A stretch of DNA of 16,062 nucleotides from Clostridiales bacterium UBA4080 (GCA_002381865.1 DFYO01000062.1:2944-19005); one strand, 5' to 3'. Shown: positions 8,930-15,233, numbered from the stretch's first letter. Notes: a model not told the origin generated them from the letters alone. Numbers and translations are program-made.

Positions 8930-10164
8930 CTCATAACCTCCTTATAAACCTCCAAATATCTCTCCGCAATTTTATTCCAATCAAATTCCTCCACTGCAAA
9001 CTTTCTGCTATTTCTCCCCATTTCTCCCCATTTCTCAGGATGATCCAATAAATACTTTATCTTTTCTGCTAATTGTTCTTCGTTTGCAGGTTCTACTAAA
9101 AATCCGTTCCAGCCATTCTTTATCATTGTAACAATTCCACCTACATTAGTTCCAACCAGCGCTTTTCCACAGGCTAAAGGCTCTAATAACGATGTGGGAC
9201 ACGGCTCTTCAAGAGAAGGTAAGACATAGATATCACTTGCAATATATAATTTCTTTACATCCTCATATGGTATGTACTCCAGCATCAGTATAACATTATC
9301 TCTCAGTTTATAATCTTCAATGAGTGTTTGTATTATTTTAAGATATTCTTTTTCAGGCACCCTGCCTTTTAGTAAAAATAACACATCTTTACAACCCATT
9401 TGGTTTACCACTATATTTGCAGCTCTTACTAAATATTCCACACCCTTCCGGGGTATTATTGTGCTTACAAAGAGTACAATGGTTTTATCTTTTAATCCAT
9501 ATTTTCCTTTGATATTGCCTGCATCAATATTTGGATTGAATACACTTGTATCTACACCTAATGAAATAGCTGTAGCTTTCTCCGGATCAATTTTGGCTGA
9601 AGCAACGAGTTCTAACAACACACCCTCATTTTGCATTACTGCTTTTCTAACTCGTTTCAATAAATATAAATCAGGTGAAAAAAGTTTAAACAATAGCGGT
9701 ATATCTTTTGCATTGCCAAGTTTCAGTCTTATCTTTGTCTCGCCTATAAATTCCCCGTAGATCATTTTTTTCCTTAATTTCCTGCTTAAGGTTACAAGAA
9801 TAAATGCAGCAAAAGGCAAATGAACTAAAATAGCGTCAAAATTGTTCTTTTTTAAATATCTTAAAGATTTAAGCGCAAACTCGGTTCTATCCAATATAAG
9901 ACGTAGTAATCCAGTAGGGCTTTTGATTAGATCTTGCGGGAGATCTTCGCGAGAAGTATGAGAGCAAAAGTGTAAATCAATTCGCTCAAATTTGATCCCT
10001 TCTATCTCTTCTCTATACTCTAGACCTTCCCATCTCCTCTCCAAAACTGTTACATCATGTCCCTTTTCCGCTGTATACTTTGCTATATTGTACACAATAT
10101 ATGGAGATGATCCCTGTCCCGGAAATACTCTTTCATGTCCATCATAAACATGAATAATTTTCAT
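8926..10164 (-). CDS. GT4-family (GT-B) glycosyltransferase
   Basis: The start chosen is the ATG at 10164 (412 residues, MKIIHVYDGHERVFPGQG). It shares ATGA with the stop of the upstream epimerase gene and begins at the first conserved beta strand; the longer frame to 10188 would need a TTG start. The N-terminal domain has a PGQGSSPYIVYNIA glycine loop. The donor domain has IVLFVSTIIPRKGVEYLV, then LLKGR, and the E-x7-E signature from Glu320 to Glu328 (EPCPTSLLE), followed by CGKALVGTNVGG. It is a complete, retaining-type glycosyltransferase whose acceptor and donor are unknown. Its stop overlaps the gmd start. A 10-bp tandem repeat lies within the coding region at 9011-9040. Confidence 0.93.
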   Translation of the reverse strand: MKIIHVYDGHERVFPGQGSSPYIVYNIAKYTAEKGHDVTVLERRWEGLEYREEIEGIKFERIDLHFCSHTSREDLPQDLIKSPTGLLRLILDRTEFALKSLRYLKKNNFDAILVHLPFAAFILVTLSRKLRKKMIYGEFIGETKIRLKLGNAKDIPLLFKLFSPDLYLLKRVRKAVMQNEGVLLELVASAKIDPEKATAISLGVDTSVFNPNIDAGNIKGKYGLKDKTIVLFVSTIIPRKGVEYLVRAANIVVNQMGCKDVLFLLKGRVPEKEYLKIIQTLIEDYKLRDNVILMLEYIPYEDVKKLYIASDIYVLPSLEEPCPTSLLEPLACGKALVGTNVGGIVTMIKNGWNGFLVEPANEEQLAEKIKYLLDHPEKWGEMGRNSRKFAVEEFDWNKIAERYLEVYKEVMR

Positions 10165-11093
10165 TTGCCATCGCCCTTTTTGAACCAATTCTTCAATCTT
10201 GCAATTCCGTCTCCTATCCCAATATATGGTTCGAATCCCAAATTTCTAACTTTTGAAATATCCGCTCTCCAATTTTTAGGATCGCCTTTTTTTGTTATTT
10301 CGTTAAACACAATTGGTATATCAATATTAAGTTCTTTTACAATCAACCAGGCTAGTTCCTGAATGCTGGTTTCTTGACCTGAGGCAATATTATAAATGTC
10401 ATAACTATCAACATTGGAATTTAAGATTATATCTACCGCATTAACAATATCATCAATATATATAAAATCCCTGGTTTCTTTTCCAGTGCCATATAAAACC
10501 AATTGATTTTCTTTTTTTAGTTTATTGAAAATATCCCAAAATATTTGTTTCCGTAGGCCAGGGCCATATGCAGAAAAAATTCTAATAATATAGATATTAA
10601 GATTGTATAGTTGAGAAAACTCATTACAAATAGTCTCACATAATAATTTATGATATCCATATGGTGATATTGGTTTTAAGGGATAATTTTCAGATATTGG
10701 AAGAGAAATAGGATTACCATAAACCGCAGCGCTTGAAGGGTATATTATTTTACATTCAGGTGAAAACTTTTTTAAGCTCTCTAATAAATGAAATGTAACC
10801 AACGCACTTGAATTAAAATCTTCATACGGATTTTCAACAGAAATACCAACAGAAGAGCCCCCTGCACAGTGGATACAAATATCCGGCTTGTATTTTCTAA
10901 TTAGACTATGAAGTTGATTATTTGGCAAGGTTAGCTGTATATATTCAAAAGGTTTCGTAACTGAAATCTGATCTTTTATTTTAATGTCTAATCCAATAAC
11001 GTTATATCCATGCGTAATATAATACTCTACGAAATGACTGCCAATAAATCCTGCTGCTCCAGTTATTAACACATTCTTAATTTCGTGTTTCAT
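10161..11093 (-). CDS. NAD(P)-dependent nucleotide-sugar epimerase/dehydratase (extended SDR)
   Basis: This 310-residue extended short-chain dehydrogenase shows the Rossmann motif TGAAGFIGS at 11-19, the HCAGGSS segment (75-81), the active-site serines in YPSSAAVYG (118-126), and the Tyr145-x3-Lys149 catalytic pair in SPYGYHK. ETRDFIYIDD in the C-terminal half is typical of UDP-glucose 4-epimerase-like and GDP-4-keto-6-deoxymannose reductase enzymes. The precise reaction cannot be assigned. With gmd nearby, a 4-reductase on a GDP-4-keto sugar or a 4-epimerase are both possible. It starts 5 bases after the GT4 gene, with AAGGACGGTG as ribosome-binding site, and ends in an ATGA overlap with the next GT4, so it is firmly part of this operon. 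Its composition is more AT-rich than gmd. Confidence 0.85.
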   Translation of the reverse strand: MKHEIKNVLITGAAGFIGSHFVEYYITHGYNVIGLDIKIKDQISVTKPFEYIQLTLPNNQLHSLIRKYKPDICIHCAGGSSVGISVENPYEDFNSSALVTFHLLESLKKFSPECKIIYPSSAAVYGNPISLPISENYPLKPISPYGYHKLLCETICNEFSQLYNLNIYIIRIFSAYGPGLRKQIFWDIFNKLKKENQLVLYGTGKETRDFIYIDDIVNAVDIILNSNVDSYDIYNIASGQETSIQELAWLIVKELNIDIPIVFNEITKKGDPKNWRADISKVRNLGFEPYIGIGDGIARLKNWFKKGDGK

Positions 11094-11098
11094 ATCTG

Positions 11099-12232
11099 CT
11101 AAACACCGTCCTTATAAACCCTCTCAATTTTGTCAACTATTACATCCCAGTCATGCATCTTTGCAAACTCCAAGGCATTTCTACTTAACTTCTGCCTTGC
11201 ATTTTCATCCTGAAGCAAGCAGATAATTCTTTTTGCAATTTCCTCAGGAGATAAATTTTGAATAAAACCATTATATCCTTCTTTAACCACAACTACACCA
11301 GCATTGTTTTTATGTCTAACAATGATAGCAGGTAAGCCACAACTGTTTGCCTCAAGAATCGTATTTGGAAAGCCCTCCCTTGTGGACGGCAGAACAAAGA
11401 TCTTTGATGCTTTCATATATGAGTATACATCCTCGTCCCTTTCAAAGAAGCCGAAGAAGATGACATTATTATCTAAGCCAAGCTTTTTACTCAGACTTGT
11501 AAGACTTTCTTTTTCTGGACCATCCCCTATTATCCCACATTTAATATCTGGAATTTTCTCTCTGACTTCTGAAATTGCTTTTAGTAGGACATCAACATTC
11601 TTATGAGAGATTAATCTCCCAACATAGATCACATCAATATTCTCGCTATTATGTTCCACATTTTTTATATTATAGAAATCCACGCCATTTGGAACGACTC
11701 GCATAATCTTTTCAGAAACCCCTAATGACATCAAATCTTCTTTTATCTTTTCGGAAATTGGAATTGCAAGATGCGGTATCTTTGCAATCAATCTTTCTAC
11801 AACCCATCCAAAAATACCCTTCTTCCCCAAATACTCAAACCAGTAATCTCCCCAAACCTCATACCATGTGATTATAAATGAAGTATTTTTAAACAAAGAA
11901 TATATCTTTGCAAAAAAGCATGGAAAATAAGGAAACTCTTGGCAGTCAATTACATCAAAATATCCTCGCAGACCAGTCAAGGTTTTTAGTCCAAAGTATA
12001 AACCTTCCTTTATGGACCTTCTTCCGTCAATGTAAAGGTTATTCCACTTACCAATTCCATGAAGATGGATTCCATCCTTTACAATGTCCTTTTCACCTTC
12101 CCACCATTTTAATCCGAGCCAGTGAACTTCATGCCCTCTTTGAACCAATCTTTTAGATATTTCATAGATCCGTTTCTCTGCTCCTCCCTTAATCCATGGA
12201 TAGATTGCATCGTAGATGTATACGATTTTCAT
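11099..12232 (-). CDS. GT4-family (GT-B) glycosyltransferase
   Basis: The ATG at 12232 (377 residues, MKIVYIYDAIYPWIKGG) is preferred over a GTG at 12247 because AAGGA lies about 8 nt before it and it begins with the family's first strand. The N-terminal GT4 domain has the PWIKGGAEKRIYEIS glycine loop (about 12-26) typical of GT4 enzymes. The donor domain contains VIYVGRLISHKNVDVLL, IIGDGPEKESL and the E-x7-E signature at Glu286 to Glu294 (EGFPNTILE), with SCGLPAIIV after it. It is the first gene of the tightly spaced GT4-SDR-GT4-gmd block. A mannosyl- or deoxyhexosyl-transferase role is likely, but the specificity is not readable. Confidence 0.93.
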   Translation of the reverse strand: MKIVYIYDAIYPWIKGGAEKRIYEISKRLVQRGHEVHWLGLKWWEGEKDIVKDGIHLHGIGKWNNLYIDGRRSIKEGLYFGLKTLTGLRGYFDVIDCQEFPYFPCFFAKIYSLFKNTSFIITWYEVWGDYWFEYLGKKGIFGWVVERLIAKIPHLAIPISEKIKEDLMSLGVSEKIMRVVPNGVDFYNIKNVEHNSENIDVIYVGRLISHKNVDVLLKAISEVREKIPDIKCGIIGDGPEKESLTSLSKKLGLDNNVIFFGFFERDEDVYSYMKASKIFVLPSTREGFPNTILEANSCGLPAIIVRHKNNAGVVVVKEGYNGFIQNLSPEEIAKRIICLLQDENARQKLSRNALEFAKMHDWDVIVDKIERVYKDGV

Positions 12233-12336
12233 GTTATTTCCTTGCACCTTTAAACATTTTTAATGTCCATCCATTGATCCCTAAAAAAAATTAGCGATGA
12301 TGATTGCTTTATTGTTTGCCTCAATTAATTTACAAA

Positions 12337-12360
12337 CAGGATTATTGCCTAATAATCCTG
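12337..12360 (-). terminator. Perfect hairpin between the ColD-like gene and the GT4 block
   Basis: CAGGATTATT (12337-12346) and AATAATCCTG (12351-12360) form a perfect 10-bp stem with a 4-base loop, 37 bases past the stop of the dehydratase gene. On the minus strand it is followed by a weak T-containing stretch (TTTGTAAATTAATT). A second, overlapping inverted repeat TGTTTG/CAAACA (12313-12318 with 12333-12338) cannot form at the same time. It could be a transcription terminator, a processing stem or a 3'-end stabiliser. The gap 12233-12397 holds no gene that I can see. Confidence 0.5.
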
Positions 12361-12397
12361 AAACCTCCTGCAACACAGACACTTTATTTTTTTAGTT

Positions 12398-13684
12398 TCA
12401 AATATCCTTTATTCCTTTTATAAATTGACTTATATATTCAACAATAGCTTCACGCTCTTTTTTACCTATGCCTTGATGATTGCCAAAAAAGAAAGAGTTT
12501 CGCATAATAAATCTTGAATTTTCTAGATTCCCAACTTTACGGTAATTATATAACTTCATTACAGGCTGTTCATCAATATTTCCTGCCATTATTGGTCTGG
12601 TCTCTAATCCTTTTCCTTCCAAAAAATCAACTAATTTTTTTCTTGTAAAAGGTGCATTAGGTTTTATAGTTATCGGGTATCCGAACCATACGTGTCTAGT
12701 ATTTTTTCTTTCTTCATGTAACAATAAATAATCAGAGTATTGTTTTAAAGTATTAAACCAATATTCTGCATTTTCTCTTCTAATATTTATAAAATATTCT
12801 AGCTTTCTCATTTGGTGAATACCGAAACCACCCTGGATTTCGGTAGGTCTAAAATTATAACCCATATTATTAAAGAGAAACCTTTCATCTATCTCAGGAT
12901 ATTTTTCAGCAATCTCCACTTTGTTTTTCAAATCGCGAATCCATCCAAAAACTCTCATGCCCCTGGCAAGTTCTGCGTATTCTTCGTTATTTGTTAGTAT
13001 CATCCCACCTTCAATTGTACTTATATGGTGAGAAAAGAAAAAACTAAAAGTTGCCAGGTCACCAAAATTTCCTATTTTATTCCCGTTATACTCAGCTCCA
13101 TGGGCTTCACATGAGTCTTCTATAACAATTAAATTTTTATTTTTTGCTATCTCCATTATTTTATTCATATCGCAGGGGTTTCCTAATAAATGAACTATCA
13201 TTATTGCTTTTGTTTTGTCTGTAATGGCTTTTTCTATTTCTTGTACGTTTATATTATAAGTTTCTAGATCTACATCAACCAGAACAGGTGTCGCGCCACA
13301 ATTAATAATAGGGAACACTGTTGTTGCCCAAGTTACAGCAGGAGTAATTATCTCGTCTCCTGGCTTGATTCTGTCTTTCAGGGCTGGATTTGTAAGAAAA
13401 GATAATGCTAAAAGATTTGCGCTGGAGCCCGAGTTAACCATAACTGCATATTTAGAACCTATATAATTTGCAAACATGGTTTCAAACTGTTCTACTTTTT
13501 TACCCATTGTTACACGTGTTGTTAGTATTGACTCGTATGATTCTATTGCTTCTTCCCAATCATATGATGCTGCATTTAGAGGAATTTTTGTCCTTTCTGG
13601 AATGAAATCAGACTGTCTATTTATTAAAAAATATTTTTGTGTTAAATTCCTGATGCTTTGTAATATCTCTTCTTTTGATTCCAT
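12398..13684 (-). CDS. colD: PLP-dependent GDP-4-keto-6-deoxymannose 3-dehydratase (ColD-like)
   Basis: This 428-residue member of the DegT/DnrJ/EryC1/StrS fold lacks the PLP-binding lysine. The motif at 215-227 reads SFFFSHHISTIEGG-like, with His219 where aminotransferases have Lys. This is the hallmark of 3-deoxygenating dehydratases: ColD (His188 in E. coli) and the Fe-S enzymes DdhC/RfbH. No cysteine cluster occurs in the 235-275 region where RfbH binds [2Fe-2S], which favours the ColD type, which uses PLP and glutamate. TMGKKVEQFE (59-68), GSKYAVMVNSGSSANLL (76-92) and GNHQ near the C-terminus closely match ColD as I recall it. A roughly 33-residue N-terminal extension is RfbH-like. Substrate would come from Gmd in the same cluster. 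A GGGAG ribosome-binding site lies 8 nt before the ATG. Confidence 0.85.
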   Translation of the reverse strand: MESKEEILQSIRNLTQKYFLINRQSDFIPERTKIPLNAASYDWEEAIESYESILTTRVTMGKKVEQFETMFANYIGSKYAVMVNSGSSANLLALSFLTNPALKDRIKPGDEIITPAVTWATTVFPIINCGATPVLVDVDLETYNINVQEIEKAITDKTKAIMIVHLLGNPCDMNKIMEIAKNKNLIVIEDSCEAHGAEYNGNKIGNFGDLATFSFFFSHHISTIEGGMILTNNEEYAELARGMRVFGWIRDLKNKVEIAEKYPEIDERFLFNNMGYNFRPTEIQGGFGIHQMRKLEYFINIRRENAEYWFNTLKQYSDYLLLHEERKNTRHVWFGYPITIKPNAPFTRKKLVDFLEGKGLETRPIMAGNIDEQPVMKLYNYRKVGNLENSRFIMRNSFFFGNHQGIGKKEREAIVEYISQFIKGIKDI

Positions 13685-13704
13685 AATCTACTCCCTTTTT
13701 TGAT

Positions 13705-13878
13705 TTAAAATTTTTCTGGATTTGAATAATCACTATTAATAACACGATGCAACAGCTTGTCGCAGAAAAGGTTCCGGACATGTAAACGCCTGCTTCCAGC
13801 GGCTAAGGCTTCTTCACATAGTATTTCCAGGACTATCTTGGTTTTGTATTCTGCTGAATAATGATTGCGTTTGTTCAT
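13705..13878 (-). pseudogene. IS3-family OrfA transposase relic (N-terminal fragment)
   Basis: A 57-residue minus-strand frame begins MNKRNHYSAEYKTKIVLEIL, which matches the start of IS3-family OrfA helix-turn-helix proteins (pattern KRxxYSxEFKxKIVLEIL). Similarity stops after about 24 residues. The rest (GSRRLHVRNLFCDKLLHR) is not transposase-like and runs through a sequence repeated at 15009-15058. The downstream OrfB is absent. The fragment lies between the GT2 gene and the ColD-like gene, in a 312-base space with no intact gene. It is a decayed insertion and evidence of past recombination at this junction. Confidence 0.6.
13737..13783. repeat. Degenerate direct repeat, copy A (possible IS end)
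   Basis: This copy resembles 15009-15058 in the same orientation. The shared core is TAATAAnACGnTGCAACA, then TTGnC, AAA, GG-TCC, GA and TGT. By eye about 70% of positions agree. It overlaps the OrfA relic, so it may be the preserved terminus of that element. The two copies flank the GT2 gene. Confidence 0.45.
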
Positions 13879-14033
13879 GCGCCCATTGTAATTAATTTCT
13901 CTGTTTTTGTGTCTCGTTTCTGTGGATCATTATACCTTTCGCGGTATATCAGTATATATTTCCCTTTGGGCGGGTTGATTTTTGCTAGTTCTCTTCTTAA
14001 CGCACAAATCTTTTCCTCGTCATAAAAACCCAG
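13875..14033 (-). pseudogene. Possible second transposase-like relic overlapping the GT2 3' end
   Basis: A 52-codon open frame without a start codon runs from inside the last 12 codons of the GT2 gene, in another frame, to a TGA that overlaps the ATG of the OrfA relic. Its residues (RRELAKINPPKGKYILIYRE, then RYNDPQKRDTKTEKLITMG) have a protein-like mix and recall the N-terminus of IS1634/IS4-type transposases. That comparison is from memory and weak. It may instead be a chance frame. It fills most of the space between the GT2 stop and the OrfA fragment. Confidence 0.25.
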
Positions 14034-14686
14034 TTATAAAATCCATCCTTCCAGCCACGAAGTTTCACTTCGCCAACGCGTTTTTTGTACTCAATAGGTA
14101 TTTCTTTCCATTTGCATTTTTTATAGTAAAGGCATTCTATTTTTAGCTCTTCTGAAAAAGGCATTTGGTCTGATTTAAGGATAAGATCTTTTAACAAATC
14201 TTTTCGGAAAACCCACATCCCTGATTGTGAATCTTGTAAATCAAGACTGAATAACATACGGCAGGTAAGATTTAATATTCCATTGCCTATTTTATTTCTA
14301 AGGCACATTACATCTGTAGAATTCAAGCCATCTAATCTATTTGTTGTAATAAAATCTAACTTCTCCTTATTGAGTAATTTAACTAGTTGAGGAATAGTTT
14401 CTATAGGATATGTTTGATCAGCATCTGCGGTAGCGATTATTTCTCCTGCTGCTGCTGCAAAACCTGTTTTATAAGCTCTCCCATAACCCTTTCGGGGTTC
14501 AAAGATTACATCAGCGCCAGTTTCTTTAGCTAACTTACTTGTTTTATCAGTAGATCCGTTATCAACTACCAAAACCTGCGTATGGTATCCTAAAGATTTT
14601 AGTTCCTTTTTAGGCATCGCTTTTATTACGCCCTGTATAGCTTTTTCTTCATTAAGAGCTGGAATAACAACAGACAAAGTTTTCAC
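13997..14686 (-). CDS. GT2-family, DPM1-like glycosyltransferase
   Basis: This 229-residue GT-A enzyme starts at a GTG (14684-14686) with AAGGTGAG about 10 nt upstream. Motifs are SVVIPALNE (5-13), VVDNGSTDKT (40-49), RKGYGRAYKTG (65-75), the metal-binding DAD at 88-90 followed by QTYP, and DSQSGMWVF (152-160). RVGEVKLRGWKDG near the C-terminus is typical of dolichyl-phosphate-hexose synthase-like enzymes. No C-terminal membrane helices are present, so it is a soluble, short member. It probably charges a polyprenyl/dolichyl phosphate carrier with a hexose for the glycan pathway. It is the first gene after the riboswitch-like element on the same strand and is separated from the rest of the cluster by transposase relics. 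Confidence 0.9.
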   Translation of the reverse strand: MKTLSVVIPALNEEKAIQGVIKAMPKKELKSLGYHTQVLVVDNGSTDKTSKLAKETGADVIFEPRKGYGRAYKTGFAAAAGEIIATADADQTYPIETIPQLVKLLNKEKLDFITTNRLDGLNSTDVMCLRNKIGNGILNLTCRMLFSLDLQDSQSGMWVFRKDLLKDLILKSDQMPFSEELKIECLYYKKCKWKEIPIEYKKRVGEVKLRGWKDGFYNWVFMTRKRFVR

Positions 14687-14818
14687 TAAAAACTCACCTT
14701 GCTTTCTTTTTTTAAATAAGCTGGCACTGCTGCTATTATTTTAAACTATTAAACCCGATTACTCACCTATAAACAAAACGCTCATAAGTAGATATTGGAA
14801 TTGGCTCCTACATATCTA
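14687..14818 (-). promoter_or_regulatory. Upstream region of the GT2 gene
   Basis: On the minus strand, AT-rich GTTTAAAATAATAG (around 14732-14745) lies about 50 bases before the GTG start and could be a TATA box, giving a leader of about 25 nt. Nothing else distinctive is visible. If it is functional, the GT2 gene has a promoter independent of the upstream riboswitch-like leader. Confidence 0.25.
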
Positions 14819-15004
14819 TTACACGAGCGCAGTTATCGATTTTTCTTTCTCTTCTCTTTTCTTTTTTTCAAAAACATTTCTTCTACCAGCACTTCCTTTT
14901 AGCCAGATATTATCATCATATGAACTATAAACATAATTTATCGAGAACAGGTGACAATTATCACGATCTGGTTTATGTACGTAAGTAGAGACATCACTTT
15001 TACT
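14819..15004 (-). other. Open frame of 61 codons without a recognisable start
   Basis: A stop-free minus-strand frame sits between the riboswitch-like element and the GT2 gene. It reads SKSDVSTYVHKPDRDNCHLF, then SINYVYSSYDDNIWLKGSAG, and ends in a highly charged EKKKREEKEK stretch encoded by a polypurine tract (about 14841-14869). It has protein-like composition but no ATG, and only a weak case for GTG or TTG. It may be a remnant of a larger gene cut off at the repeat at 15009-15058. I do not recognise the family. Confidence 0.2.
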
Positions 15005-15008
15005 TTAC

Positions 15009-15058
15009 TAATAATACGTTGCAACAAATTGCCATAAAAATAGGCTCCAGAAATTTGT
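15009..15058. repeat. Degenerate direct repeat, copy B (possible IS end)
   Basis: This is the partner of the copy at 13737-13783, in the same orientation and about 1.27 kb away. The core TAATAATACGTTGCAACA is clearest. The distance and the nearby OrfA relic suggest traces of an IS3-like element, with the GT2 gene lying between the copies. Confidence 0.45.
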
Positions 15059-15089
15059 TAAAAAAGCTTAATCATTTTAAAACCCAAGC

Positions 15090-15128
15090 AAAATAAAAAC
15101 CTGTCACTAGCCACGCGCCATGACAGGT
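15090..15128 (-). terminator. Intrinsic-type stem-loop with U-tract downstream of the riboswitch-like RNA
   Basis: On the minus strand, ACCTGTCA (15121-15128) and TGACAGGT (15099-15106) form a perfect 8-bp stem. It is extended inside by TGGC pairing with GCTA (one G-U), leaving a 5-base loop and one bulged base. TTTTTATTT follows immediately. This has the form of a bacterial intrinsic terminator; archaeal polymerase also stops at U-runs. It starts about 30 bases after the aptamer-like region, which is the usual place for an expression platform. Confidence 0.65.
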
Positions 15129-15151
15129 AAAAGTAAATTTACAAATAAAAA

Positions 15152-15158
15152 TTACCTC
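15152..15158 (-). promoter_or_regulatory. Putative antiterminator arm
   Basis: Minus-strand GAGGTAA can pair with TTACCT (15125-15130), which overlaps the 5' arm of the terminator stem, so the two structures exclude each other. The same segment can instead fold back on TTGCC (15161-15165) with a 4-base loop. That arm is also needed to close the aptamer-like domain, giving a three-way competition. This is inferred from pairing rules only. Confidence 0.45.
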
Positions 15159-15159
15159 C

Positions 15160-15233
15160 AGGCAACCCGGCCATCATGGCTTACAAGCTGTAGATCCGTG
15201 GCTCTGTGTCACCGTCTTTCGGCGGTTTTACCT
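15160..15233 (-). ncRNA. GEMM-I / cyclic-dinucleotide (c-di-GMP-I class) riboswitch-like aptamer
   Basis: On the minus strand this 74-nt RNA shows the GEMM-I architecture. The closing helix is AGGTAA (15228-15233) with TTGCCT (15160-15165). Then come an ACCGCC-GAAA-GACGGT hairpin with a GNRA loop (one C-A mismatch), the joining segment GACACAGAGCC (consensus GACGCAAAGCC), a second arm ending ATGATGGC, and GGGTTGCC (consensus GGGUUrCC). The ligand-contacting G and C of the closing helix appear present. By hand alignment to the Vc2 structure, A47, the base stacked between the two guanines, would be G, and G44 would be A, so ligand identity is uncertain. A TATA box lies about 25 bp upstream and a terminator-like stem downstream. 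The first clear gene in its path is the GT2 at 14686. Confidence 0.7.

Noticed and set aside
10161..10188. TTG start extending the GT4 gene upstream to 10188
   Set aside because: It would create a 28-base overlap with the epimerase gene, while the ATG at 10164 gives an ATGA overlap and starts at the conserved first strand.
12233..12247. GTG start extending the GT4 gene to 12247
   Set aside because: The extra residues are not family-like, and the ATG at 12232 has a well-spaced AAGGA that the GTG start would cover.
12398..13684. Assignment as an ordinary DegT/StrS sugar aminotransferase
   Set aside because: The PLP lysine is replaced by His219 in SHHIS, which is incompatible with normal aminotransferase chemistry.
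12398..13684. Assignment as an RfbH/DdhC-type [2Fe-2S] CDP-sugar 3-dehydrase
   Set aside because: Cysteines occur only at about 129, 171 and 192; the cluster-binding cysteines after the active-site motif are missing.
14841..14869. Pyrimidine tract on the plus strand as a terminator
   Set aside because: There is no plus-strand gene upstream for it to terminate and no stem before it.
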